24,613 bases of DNA, from contig QXVZ01023340.1 in NCBI GenBank assembly GCA_008931825.1, positions 1 to 24,613 of the forward strand. The letters are read 5' to 3'. Of the stretch, positions 18,301-24,613 are shown piece by piece. Source of the stretch: Phallusia fumigata. Taxonomy: Eukaryota; Chordata; Ascidiacea; Phlebobranchia; Ascidiidae. Position 1 is the first letter of the stretch. The number at the start of each line of letters is the position of its first letter. Below the pieces are notes generated by a model. It saw only the letters and a list, made by a program, of their open reading frames with translations, was not told the origin of the DNA and ran no database searches. A program made the position numbers and the translations under genes.

Positions 18301-20229
18301 ATTTTCAAAAAGCATAACCATGTAATCTTTGTAATCTTTCAAAATGATGCTTTTTTAATTAAACTCTCAGTTGCCCAATAAAAAATTTTATGGTTTGAAA
18401 TCTCCTCTACAGTAAAAAATAAGAAAAAAAAGTTTACTGAATAACAAAAATCCAAACTGAACAACTGAGCCATTAGTAAATGTTTCTGAACATTTTTTTG
18501 ACACAAAGCCAACATAAAAACATGCGTAGTTTTTCAAACTGTAAACGTGTTTAGTTTTACAATGTGAAATAGCTTTCTGTCATGGCCGCCGGACGTAGAG
18601 GCAAAAGGGAGCACTTGCCCCCTTGGAATCCCGAAAAATGTTCTTCATTAATTATATGTATCGCTTTAAAAAATCTCATCATAAGAGGTTGAAAAAATAT
18701 CAATGTATTACCTTTCTCCTCCTTGATTTTCATTAAATGTTGTAAGTTACGTTCTTGTTGATAGTTTTATATTAAACGTTCAGCTTCTTCCGAATAGCAA
18801 AGGGTACCGAGTCCCTCTACCCCCACATGCGAATATCGATCAGTAACACAATGTTCAATATTTTAGAGGTCTGTATAGTCCGTACAACCAAAGAAGACAC
18901 CACAGAACCAACATGTGGCGCGCAAGAGAAAACCCAGTATTCTTTTTTGCAACAATTCCCAACTAGTAGCAGATCGGAGTACCAAGAAGGTAAATATTGA
19001 CAGTTACATTGTTGCCAACAATTTTGTATCAAAAAATAGTGTTTAGTTTAACAGTGTAATAGCTATCGGGCATGGGCGCCGGACGTAGAGGCAAGAGAGG
19101 GCACTTGCCTCCTGGAATCCCGAAAAATGTACTTTAGCTTTCTCCCCCTTTGAAAAATTGTCTGCCGTTCGCCATGCTAGGGGTTAGTAGGGTAATGGTG
19201 TTAAACTATAAAGAATGGCCAATAGCAAAATAATTTGTAGGTGCTGCGATAAAAGCATTATAGCGACAAATTGTGAATTTTACATGTATCAGCAACACCT
19301 TATTAAATTTAACGCTTTTTTAATTCATTAGCTTTTTGATGTATTTAAGAAAATTGAATTTGAATGATAATAAAAATAGCACACTAATTCGTACAAGTCA
19401 AAATATTGTTTTTGTTTTTTACATTATTTGCCATTAAACTTTTGTCCATGTAGCTTATTATGTTTTTCTTTTAGATAAAAGCGACGACTTCACCCAAGAC
19501 GTTCAAAACTTTGTCCATTTCCTAAAAATAAAAATGTACGACGCGGCAAAAACGACAAGACAACAACTTTTAACTTCAATCGAAGGTCAACTAGGGGTCA
19601 CTGCAGAAGACATAAAAGCGAAAGCAACGAAACATAAAAATGATGGCAAATATTTGGAAGCCATTTTGTTTTTTGATATTGCCGCAGATTTTCTTACGAA
19701 GCAACGAAACCCCGATGTTGCAATGGCGAGAAATACAACGCTATGTGCGTGGGAAATTAAAGAAACGATCGAACTTTTGATGAAAAATCCTGATAAGCTG
19801 GGAAACAAAGAGATTGTGCGCAATTATATTGTCCCACAAATGACCCACGTGGCTCAGCAGATCCGCAATTTGAACATTAACGAAGAAAGTCGATGTGAAG
19901 AGGTAGTTTGGTGTTTGCATTGCATTGAACTTAGTCAACGTCACATCGGGGATTTGGCATCAAGTGAAGCAACAATAAAACTTGGACTTCAAATTATGGA
20001 GACAAAGTTCGGGAGAACAAGTTCAAAGTATCACATCTACGGCCACTTATTAAACAATCTTGGTTTGGTTTGCGGTAGAACTTTAAGATACGAAGAATCA
20101 ATGAAATATTTCACAAAAGCAATCAAAGCTTTTGAAGCAGGGCGAGATGTAACTGAGGTGCAACGAGAAAAACTGATTGCAACCAGTAAAGAGAATTTGC
20201 TATCAATTCAAGCAAAATTAAACAAGTGA
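9342..20229 (+). CDS. RIPK-like non-RD protein kinase with cassette-exon linker and C-terminal TPR domain
   Basis: Exons: 9342-9365, 9515-9687, 9749-10611 (kinase); 10807-10923 (C0); 11516-11605 (B1); 11865-11990 (A1); 12550-12675 (A2); 12957-13085 (A3); 13350-13442 (B2); 13846-13971 (A4); 14237-14329 (B3); 14731-14859 (A5); 15124-15216 (B4); 15557-15673 (A6); 16122-16226 (A7); 16905-17033 (A8); 17368-17454 (B6); 17700-17786; 18867-18989 (A9); 19475-20229 (TPR). All are bounded by AG/GT and join in one frame: 3,585 nt, 1,194 aa. From exon 3 onward every junction is phase 1. The kinase resembles RIPK-family TKL kinases, and the linker is Ser/Thr/Gln/Glu-rich and probably disordered. By analogy with RIPK/IRAK kinases I infer cytoplasmic, possibly immune, signalling. 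Main uncertainty: two genes could abut, but the matching phase between kinase, cassettes and TPR exon argues for one. Which cassettes are used cannot be known without transcripts. Confidence 0.75.
9515..10611 (+). CDS. Kinase domain exons (9515-9687 and 9749-10611)
   Basis: Gly-rich loop G-A-G-G-F-G is at 9569-9586, VAVK Lys at 9635-9637, catalytic loop H-E-D-L-K-P-E-N from 9990, D-F-G at 10050-10058 and A-P-E at 10152-10160. D-I-Y-S-F-A, R-P-D, L-M-K-R-C-W and R-P-T follow in RIPK order. Lys, both Asp residues and Asn are intact, so activity is likely. The residue before the catalytic Asp is Glu instead of Arg (non-RD), a feature shared with RIPK1 (HKD) and many innate-immunity kinases. The intron 9688-9748 is only 61 bp (phase 2). 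If the donor at 10612 is not used, translation stops two codons later (TGA 10617-10619), giving a kinase-only protein. Confidence 0.9.
10807..10923 (+). CDS. Cassette exon C0
   Basis: 117 nt, phase 1-1, acceptor TTTTAG, donor GGTATGG. Rich in Ser/Thr/Gln. It is the only C copy with a clean open frame and a normal GT donor; relics of it recur downstream. Confidence 0.7.
10924..11515. other. Intron between C0 and B1
   Basis: 592 bp. The antisense open frame at 10981-11238 has no recognisable domain, and I see no exon here. Confidence 0.5.
11516..11605 (+). CDS. Cassette exon B1
   Basis: 90 nt, phase 1-1. B motif: T-A-V-E-N-I-A...T-E-G-I-S-H-S-S-T...R-Q-P-A-G. Donor CAG|GTAACC. Confidence 0.7.
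11865..11990 (+). CDS. Cassette exon A1
   Basis: 126 nt, phase 1-1. First A subfamily (S-G-S-T-E-E-D-T...A-Q-E-Q-P-Q-S-S-S-S), shared with A6 and A8. Donor GTATGAG. Confidence 0.7.
12120..12230 (+). pseudogene. C1, decayed copy of cassette C0
   Basis: TTTCCATCGGGCGAGCAAAG aligns with the start of C0 and keeps the TTAG acceptor, but an in-frame TGA lies at 12143-12145. Confidence 0.6.
12550..12675 (+). CDS. Cassette exon A2
   Basis: 126 nt, phase 1-1. Second A subfamily (I-F-D-N-T-E-E-D-T-T-E-Q-G-G), nearly identical to A4. Reading through its donor gives G-K-stop (TAA 12681-12683). Confidence 0.7.
12957..13085 (+). CDS. Cassette exon A3
   Basis: 129 nt, phase 1-1. E-P-T-G-G variant, differing from A5 by two bases as read. 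Acceptor TTTGTAG. Confidence 0.7.
13350..13442 (+). CDS. Cassette exon B2
   Basis: 93 nt, phase 1-1. L-S-T-E-V-E-T-I-A...G-F-P-H-S-S-T-T-L-R-Q-P-A-G. Identical to B3. Confidence 0.7.
13846..13971 (+). CDS. Cassette exon A4
   Basis: 126 nt, phase 1-1. Close copy of A2 (E-Q-G-G-A-Q-E-Q-T-Q). Donor GTAAAT; read-through gives G-K-Y-stop. Confidence 0.7.
14237..14329 (+). CDS. Cassette exon B3
   Basis: 93 nt, phase 1-1, identical to B2 at the nucleotide level as read. Confidence 0.7.
14731..14859 (+). CDS. Cassette exon A5
   Basis: 129 nt, phase 1-1, close copy of A3. Donor GTAAAT. Confidence 0.7.
15124..15216 (+). CDS. Cassette exon B4
   Basis: 93 nt, phase 1-1. More diverged B copy ending R-Q-L-A-G. 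Confidence 0.7.
15557..15673 (+). CDS. Cassette exon A6
   Basis: 117 nt, phase 1-1. A1-type, with Q-P-Q-P-Q-V-W-E replacing the poly-Ser stretch. Donor GTATGCG. Confidence 0.65.
16122..16226 (+). CDS. Cassette exon A7
   Basis: 105 nt, phase 1-1. A2-type, shortened by loss of the A-Q-E-Q-T-Q part. Frame and both splice sites are intact. Confidence 0.55.
16278..16391 (+). pseudogene. C6, best-preserved relic of cassette C0
   Basis: 114 nt, open in phase 1-1, with acceptor ATTAG intact. The position of the C0 donor reads TG|GCATAA (GC instead of GT). It may be dead or use a weak GC donor. Confidence 0.5.
16498..16588 (+). pseudogene. B5, broken B cassette
   Basis: Acceptor TGTTTAG is kept, but the donor G is A (GCAG|ATAACC against GCAG|GTAACC) and the length is 91 nt against 93 for B2-B4, a frameshift. 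Confidence 0.75.
16905..17033 (+). CDS. Cassette exon A8
   Basis: 129 nt, phase 1-1. A1-type (S-G-S-T-E-V-D-T-S-E-T-T...Q-P-Q-S-S-S-S). Donor GTATGAG. Confidence 0.7.
17368..17454 (+). CDS. Cassette exon B6
   Basis: 87 nt, phase 1-1. Strongly diverged B, more basic, recognisable by V-S-N-S-S-K-S-P-Q-E-P-A-G and the GCAG|GTAAAC donor. Confidence 0.6.
17513..17614 (+). CDS. Candidate optional basic exon
   Basis: 102 nt between TTTGCTTTGAAG and TCAG|GTAAAT, phase 1-1, a multiple of three and open. It encodes a Lys/Arg-rich peptide (K-K-I-T-R-R-F-L-K-F-L) unlike the acidic cassettes. It is not in my preferred model; including it adds 34 aa. Confidence 0.4.
17700..17786 (+). CDS. Unique linker exon after B6
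   Basis: 87 nt, acceptor TTTTTCCAG, donor CAG|GTAGGA, phase 1-1, encoding a polar Pro/Arg-containing peptide. It does not match the A, B or C families. Confidence 0.6.
17920..18181. mobile_element. Possible ~240-bp insertion flanked by 11-bp direct repeats
   Basis: ATGACCACTGT occurs at 17920-17930 and 18171-18181, flanking 240 bp. A second repeat, CATCTTGTGATATG, spans the left end. No terminal inverted repeats are visible, so the mechanism is uncertain. Confidence 0.35.
18182..18866. other. Long intron before A9, repeat-rich
   Basis: It holds one copy of a GC-richer dispersed repeat (18548-18642) and a C-cassette relic at about 18780-18828. No exon is seen. Confidence 0.5.
18548..18642. 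repeat. Dispersed repeat, copy 1 (mate at 19040-19132)
   Basis: TGTTTAGTTT...GCCGGACGTAGAGGCAA...GCACTTGCC...GGAATCCCGAAAAATGT is shared with the copy ~490 bp downstream, roughly 85% identical by eye. The two copies flank cassette A9. Confidence 0.75.
18867..18989 (+). CDS. Cassette exon A9
   Basis: 123 nt, phase 1-1. A2-type with two Cys codons not seen in its siblings. Directly upstream, C-relic sequence is fused to the pre-A sequence. Confidence 0.6.
19040..19132. repeat. Dispersed repeat, copy 2 (mate at 18548-18642)
   Basis: Same orientation as copy 1. The flanking CTTTCTCC words also match, so a segmental duplication around A9 is possible. Confidence 0.75.
19475..20229 (+). CDS. Terminal exon: TPR-like domain of the kinase gene
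   Basis: 755 nt, acceptor CTTTTAG, entered in phase 1 (D-K-S-D-D-F...), about 250 aa, stop TGA at 20227. Two helical hairpins fit TPR spacing: D-G-K-Y-L-E-A-I-L-F-F-D-I-A-A (about 19644-19688) and L-L-N-N-L-G-L-V...Y-E-E-S-M-K-Y-F-T-K-A-I (about 20047-20130). The region between is helical and may hold degenerate repeats. TPRs bind other proteins, so this end probably recruits partners to the kinase. The first in-exon ATG (19534) could start a separate TPR protein, but the open phase-1 lead-in argues for splicing to the cassettes. Confidence 0.8.
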
Positions 20230-20314
20230 TTAAGTTTGCTGCAATAGTACGTTTACAACAACAAAACTAAAAGACTGTTTTCATCGCATTACCATTCTGT
20301 ACACACTACAGTCC

Positions 20315-20320
20315 AATAAA
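20315..20320 (+). promoter_or_regulatory. Poly(A) signal of the kinase-TPR gene
   Basis: AATAAA lies 86 bp after the stop codon, followed by an A-run. Confidence 0.6.
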
Positions 20321-21516
20321 AAAAAGAATGTATGTTTATACTTGGCCATGTTAAAAGGATGGCTATATAACTTAAGAACTTTATTGAATTGTTAATTTCG
20401 TGTTTATGCACTTGTTTGGTTTTTATAATGTAGACTGTTTTTTTGGAATCTCACAATTCTTTCGGATCTCTATTTTATGACGTTTTTTAAAACAAAAAAG
20501 GGAATTCCCTCGTTTTCGACGAAATGTTTTAGTGTTTCTAATTTTCAAAAGCAACAAACTTCATTGCAGAACAAAATATTTATCACTGATTTACTACAGG
20601 TGTAATTAGGTCTGCACAACACATTGAGTGTTTTGCAAAGATTTCGAAACTTTTTTGTCCCGTGGCGCATAAATATCCAAAATTGTTTTGAAAGAAATTA
20701 TGACAGGGAGAGAATACGTCGTCATTAGCCAAAAATCAGTTCCGTTAATTGCTCTTATTCCCATTGCAACTTGTGTGTACTTTGTATTTGACATCACATT
20801 TTGGCTGTTTGATTTTTTCGTAATTTTATTTTTATTTTTACGGGTTACAGAAAGGGAAATACAGGCAAACCACCAACTATTCGTCGGGGATTCCATCTTG
20901 ACAATTTGGATGCAAAAAACATCTTTCGCTCCTAAAAAAACCCACTGTGTTTGTTGGCAAGACATGCACATTTGAGAATGAAATTTCTGGATATACCTAT
21001 TTTATTGAAAGAAAGTTAACACGGATCTTTCGTTCTTAAATCTTGTGCTTACTTTTCCGTTTCTTGCAGTTCCAAAACTAAAAGTCAACGTTTTGCTGTA
21101 TTTGGATTTAGAAAACGTGCGCCATTATTAACGCATATGGCCAGGGGTTAAGAGGTGGCACGAGCAACTTTCTGAATGCTAGCCTACATGTCGTGCCGAA
21201 ATACAGACCTGTTGTTTGGGACTTGCCTCGTGTTTTTATGGTTTCTTTTATCCCAGAGTGTGCGAGAAAAGAATTTTTTCCAATGTTTTCTTACAAGAGT
21301 CGCAGTTTGCTAAACTGAAATTATAGTTCTGGTTCTTACCGACCTCATTCCACCAGTTGAAGAACTTAATACCAAAACAGGCTTGAATTCCAAACATCCG
21401 TTGGTCTTAATTGTCTGCAGGACTCGAGAATTTTTTTAAACAGCATTTTAACAAAGAATTAGTCGTCTCATACAAACTGATATATCCCTGTCGGTATATG
21501 TTGCACTGGGCTATAG
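20321..21516. other. Intergenic stretch without supported gene
   Basis: AT-rich. The overlapping open frames at 20606-20975 on both strands show no domain or exon partner. The short repeat at 21469-21494 is the mate of 5963-5988. Confidence 0.5.
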
Positions 21517-21545
21517 CAGTGGTTTCCATCCGGGGTGCCACGATT
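21517..21545. mobile_element. hAT-like terminal motif fragment
   Basis: CAGTGGTTTCCATCCGGGGT resembles the CAGTGGTT-type ends of hAT-family elements. No partner end was found. Confidence 0.35.
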
Positions 21546-21819
21546 TAATTGTTTTTCCAATAAAATAAGTTGTACCAGGTATGGCGGTAAATAAAGCTTG
21601 CAAAGACTGACTATACCACAAATAAGGACTGCCGAGTATCTATGCATAAAATTTGCGATGCCTGTCCTCTATAGTTGGAAAGTAAATCCTACTCTGGTGC
21701 TCTGGAATAAAGTTTTTGTTTTGCGTAGGCGGCACAGGGAACTTGGAAAGTTTTGTTTCTTGTATGTCTTGTGCTTTCAGTGTAGTGTTATCTTTGTTTC
21801 GTAAAAGTACGGTATGTAT

Positions 21820-22038
21820 CAGGTTCGGCAACCTTTTCAACGTAGTGTGTGCCTGTTTACAAACAATATCCCAATTTTAATGGGTTCGCGACTTCGCGTG
21901 CCATGTTGATGTCGTCACTGCTTTAAAACAAAGAGGCCGAAAACTTGGCACACAAAATGTATTGGAATATAAACTCGTGAGTGACTTGGCGTGCCAGCCA
22001 TAAATATTCACCTAGCGTGCCAGGGGTTGCCGACCCTG
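21820..22038. mobile_element. 219-bp hAT-type MITE
   Basis: The left end CAGGTTCGGCAACC and the complement of the right end CAGGGTCGGCAACC differ at one base of 14. Flanking 8-mers GTATGTAT (21812-21819) and GTGTACAT (22039-22046) fit a degraded hAT 8-bp target duplication with T2 and A7 kept. There is no coding capacity. Confidence 0.75.
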
Positions 22039-22046
22039 GTGTACAT

Positions 22047-22757
22047 TGATCTGATTTTGTGATTGTGGCCTTATAAGGCATATATGAAAAGGTTGTGTGC
22101 TTGTGTATTAGTGTTTTGTGATCAGTTAAACACAAAGTTTTAACAACGGCTGATTAATTTTTTTTAACACCTAGCAAGCAGTTATAAATTTGCAAATTAA
22201 AATTGGGAGCTAAAATCTGAGAAGTGCAGAGATTAAAACTAAAACCTTTGTGAGGCCTTTCTTTCCAATCTGGTAGTTTTGCACCACAATAAACTTTCTG
22301 ATATCTCAGTGTGCTATTGTTTACTTGATTTTGAAAATTTCCATCTGTGGTATGATTAAGAATTCAGTTGACTTTTAATGCCAAATGTTTTTGAACGAGA
22401 TGAAACTTAATATTAAGATGTAACAGTAAATTTGTACTATTCCTGAAAATAGTGAAGTGAGTGCGTCACTATATTTTAACAAAGCCTTTTTACATAATGC
22501 GTGGAATTCATACAAATTAAAGTGCCAAGTTAAGATTTATCCTGTGTGGTTCTTCCACATGCAATATCAATCAGGGTTTATGATTTGCTCAGACACACAC
22601 TGTTTTGAGTTTTGAACATCAACTTGGTTTTAGGTAAATGTTAGTGCACCTTATTCTTACGTTACAGTTTAAAATGAAACATAGAACCAAATGAGATAGG
22701 CTTACACAATATTGAATTGGTGGTTTTGTATAATTGTTACACACTGCATTCTTTAAA
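22047..22757. other. Upstream region of the Gla gene
   Basis: I looked for a signal-peptide exon and did not find a convincing one. It may lie here unrecognised, or the first ATG may be 22758. Confidence 0.4.
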
Positions 22758-24001
22758 ATGAAAATCCACCAAGACATTCACCTGAATCGTGAGGAGGCCA
22801 ACAGTTTTCTTTCTCGCAAACTGCTTAAAAACAGTTGGCATCATTTTGAAGAAACCCAACAGGGTAATTTGGAACGAGAATGCATGGAAGAAGTTTGTAG
22901 CTGGGAAGAAGCTAGGGAAGTTTTTGAGACAGATGTGGATAGCTTGGTAGGTTAATTTTTTCAGCCTTGATCTCTAACTAAATTTTACCAACAAGTAAAT
23001 CAGTCTCATCTTGTTTTGTTATCAGTTTTCATCACATGAAAAACTGTATATGTGTGCCTATTTTTCTGTATATATGTGCCTATTTGTTGGAATGGTAGCT
23101 CAATTTTATAGTGATTAACTGTTGATTAAAAAGAATAAACTTATTTTTGCCAATTTCAACAAAATATCAACTGTTTTTTATGTTAACTGACACTTCTTTT
23201 AAAAAAGTCTGAATTGTTTTTATCCTACAGAATACATTCTGGGCTCAATACACTGGGCAAACAAACAATTCCAGCCAGGACAACCCAGTTGGCATGATTA
23301 TTGGAATATTGTTTGGTGTAATTGGATTTTTTATTGTCATTATCCTGGTGTATGTGCTTTGGAAAAAGCACAAAGGAGATCTTGACAAAAAGATGGTCAA
23401 AAATTCAGAACCCTACAACCCATATCCCATGTTAAGTTACTACTCCAAGCGAACAGGTATAATATTGCTTAACCTAATTATAGGGCCACTTTTTCTCTGA
23501 GTATTGTTGCTTTTCGAAGTACCACTAAATGATTCATTAGAGTTTCATTTTGTCAAACCTGTCTTTAAGTTTAATATTTTTGTTATTCTGGCAAAAATAC
23601 TGATTTAGCTAATATACAAAGCAAAAATTTTCCAGGCAGCCTTCTTTTAATCGTAATTACTTGTGCTGTTTACACAACCAAATGTTGTAAAGTGAGTACA
23701 CTATATGATTGTAGTTTATTTATTGACTTCATTTGTCCATCAAAACCAAACTGTGCTTATATTTGTGACAGAAATAACCTATGGCGTATTTTAGCTCCAC
23801 CTTCAGACAACGTTTATGAAACACCTGTGTTGGACAATTTTGACAATGAACTTGCAATGGGACTGAGCGAGTGCTACCTTGAACGCGAAAGGTTGCAACT
23901 TGGCGTTGTAATCACAAGTGGAAACTTCGGAGATGTTTGGAAAGGAAAACTGAGGCAGCGGGATAACTCCTGGATAAATGTGGCTGTAAAAAGCCTCAAA
24001 A
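22758..24001 (+). CDS. Gla-domain transmembrane receptor kinase, 5' part (Gla-RTK-like)
   Basis: Exons 22758-22946, 23231-23456 and 23795-24001 join in one frame (phases 0 and 1). Exon 1 has a propeptide-like carboxylation site ([11 protein letters not shown]), then the Gla core [12 protein letters not shown] with ten Glu between H-F-E-E and the exon end. Exon 2 has the N-T-F-W end of the domain, two overlapping N-glycosylation sequons, a ~23-residue membrane helix (about 23294-23362) and a basic cytoplasmic start. Exon 3 gives a juxtamembrane segment (V-Y-E-T-P) and the kinase N-lobe up to V-A-V-K (Lys 23989-23991). In the glycine loop the first Gly appears to be Thr (I-T-S-G-N-F-G-D-V). No signal peptide is seen at ATG 22758. 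Exon 1 may instead start at 22774 after CCAAG, phase 1, as vertebrate Gla exons do. The gene continues past the window. Ascidian Gla-RTK has this architecture. Confidence 0.85.
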
Positions 24002-24613
24002 GTAATGATGGACTAAAAGGATTTATTGCCCTATAACTTTTAATTGATATATCTATAAAATGTACTAAAAGTGAATTTAAATCCATTTGTTAATTCTGTT
24101 TGTTCAATATATACATATTGTTTATGTTGCCCCTAATTAGAGTTACTGGTCAAAATGAATTTTAATAGGACACTCTTTTGGGGTTTTTAAGCAAAAATTT
24201 GTTCTTGCCTGATTTGGTACATTTAGCAAATATGTTAAATATACAAGATCTCAGTTTTAATGTTCTTAATATTTAAGGGTTCAGTTTTGGATTTGAGTAT
24301 AGTTGTCTAGTATATGTTTTTTTATGTCATGACTCCAATGGTTTTTTGCATGTTATTGGCTGTGATTTAGTGACATAAAACAATCCCAAGGGAAAATATA
24401 TCAGGTTAGCTTTTCCTGACTTTCCCATGACTCATCAAATCTTTGTACGTTAAAGTTGGTTTGTGTTACAAAATGATGTCACCTTGTATCCTTCGGTTAC
24501 AGCTGACTGATTTTTAAACCTCCATTTGGAGCCAGAAGTTAATCCTGTACTTAAGGCATTTATGTAGCCTACAAATAAATATACCTGCTTATGCTTTCAC
24601 TTTATTTAAATGT
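24002..24613. other. Intron of the Gla kinase gene, running off the window
   Basis: It starts GTAATG after phase 1. I see no further kinase exon before the end. Confidence 0.6.

Noticed and set aside
20606..20975. Overlapping open frames of 95 and 121 aa on opposite strands
   Set aside because: No domain, no splice partners, AT-driven hydrophobic content and no coding signature on either strand.
1..24613. CRISPR array, tRNA, rRNA or bacterial operon features
   Set aside because: None seen. Repeats have no regular spacer pattern, and the splice structure is that of an animal.

Overview
This is an AT-rich, intron-rich animal genome fragment, most likely from an ascidian tunicate (Ciona-like). 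Three things support that: (1) GT-AG introns and compact exons throughout; (2) a gene at the right edge joining a vitamin-K-dependent Gla domain, one membrane helix and a kinase domain, an architecture I know only from ascidian 'Gla-RTK' proteins; (3) many small hAT-like and other short dispersed repeats. I ran no search, so the species is an inference.

Region 1 (1-6790) holds a tandem pair of Cupin_5 (DUF985) genes on the + strand. Only the 3' end of the first is present (exon pieces 1-10 and 367-551). A perfect 105-bp duplication with an N at the seam follows it and looks like an assembly seam. A decayed Ty3/Gypsy fragment (integrase 1170-1817, possible LTR 2504-2811) separates it from the second, complete four-exon gene (3323-6687, 198 aa), which adds an N-terminal membrane anchor or signal sequence.

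Region 2 (6790-9300) has no gene I can support. It contains hAT-like fragments and one perfect 11-bp inverted repeat.

Region 3 (9301-20320) is the most interesting part. It is one long + strand gene encoding a RIPK-like, non-RD protein kinase (9342-10611), a long series of small in-frame cassette exons (10807-18989) and a C-terminal TPR-like exon (19475-20229). Every accepted cassette is phase 1-1 and a multiple of three, so any can be skipped without breaking the frame. They fall into families A, B and C, made by repeated duplication of a C-B-A module. C survives as a clear exon only once and is otherwise decayed. The middle of the array consists of roughly 887-bp tandem units with near-identical patches, as expected from recent duplication or gene conversion. 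Spliced end to end, the preferred exons give about 1,194 aa.

Region 4 (20320-22757) is gene-poor, with a well-formed 219-bp hAT-type MITE. Region 5 (22758-24613) is the 5' part of the Gla-transmembrane-kinase gene, which runs off the right edge inside the kinase domain.
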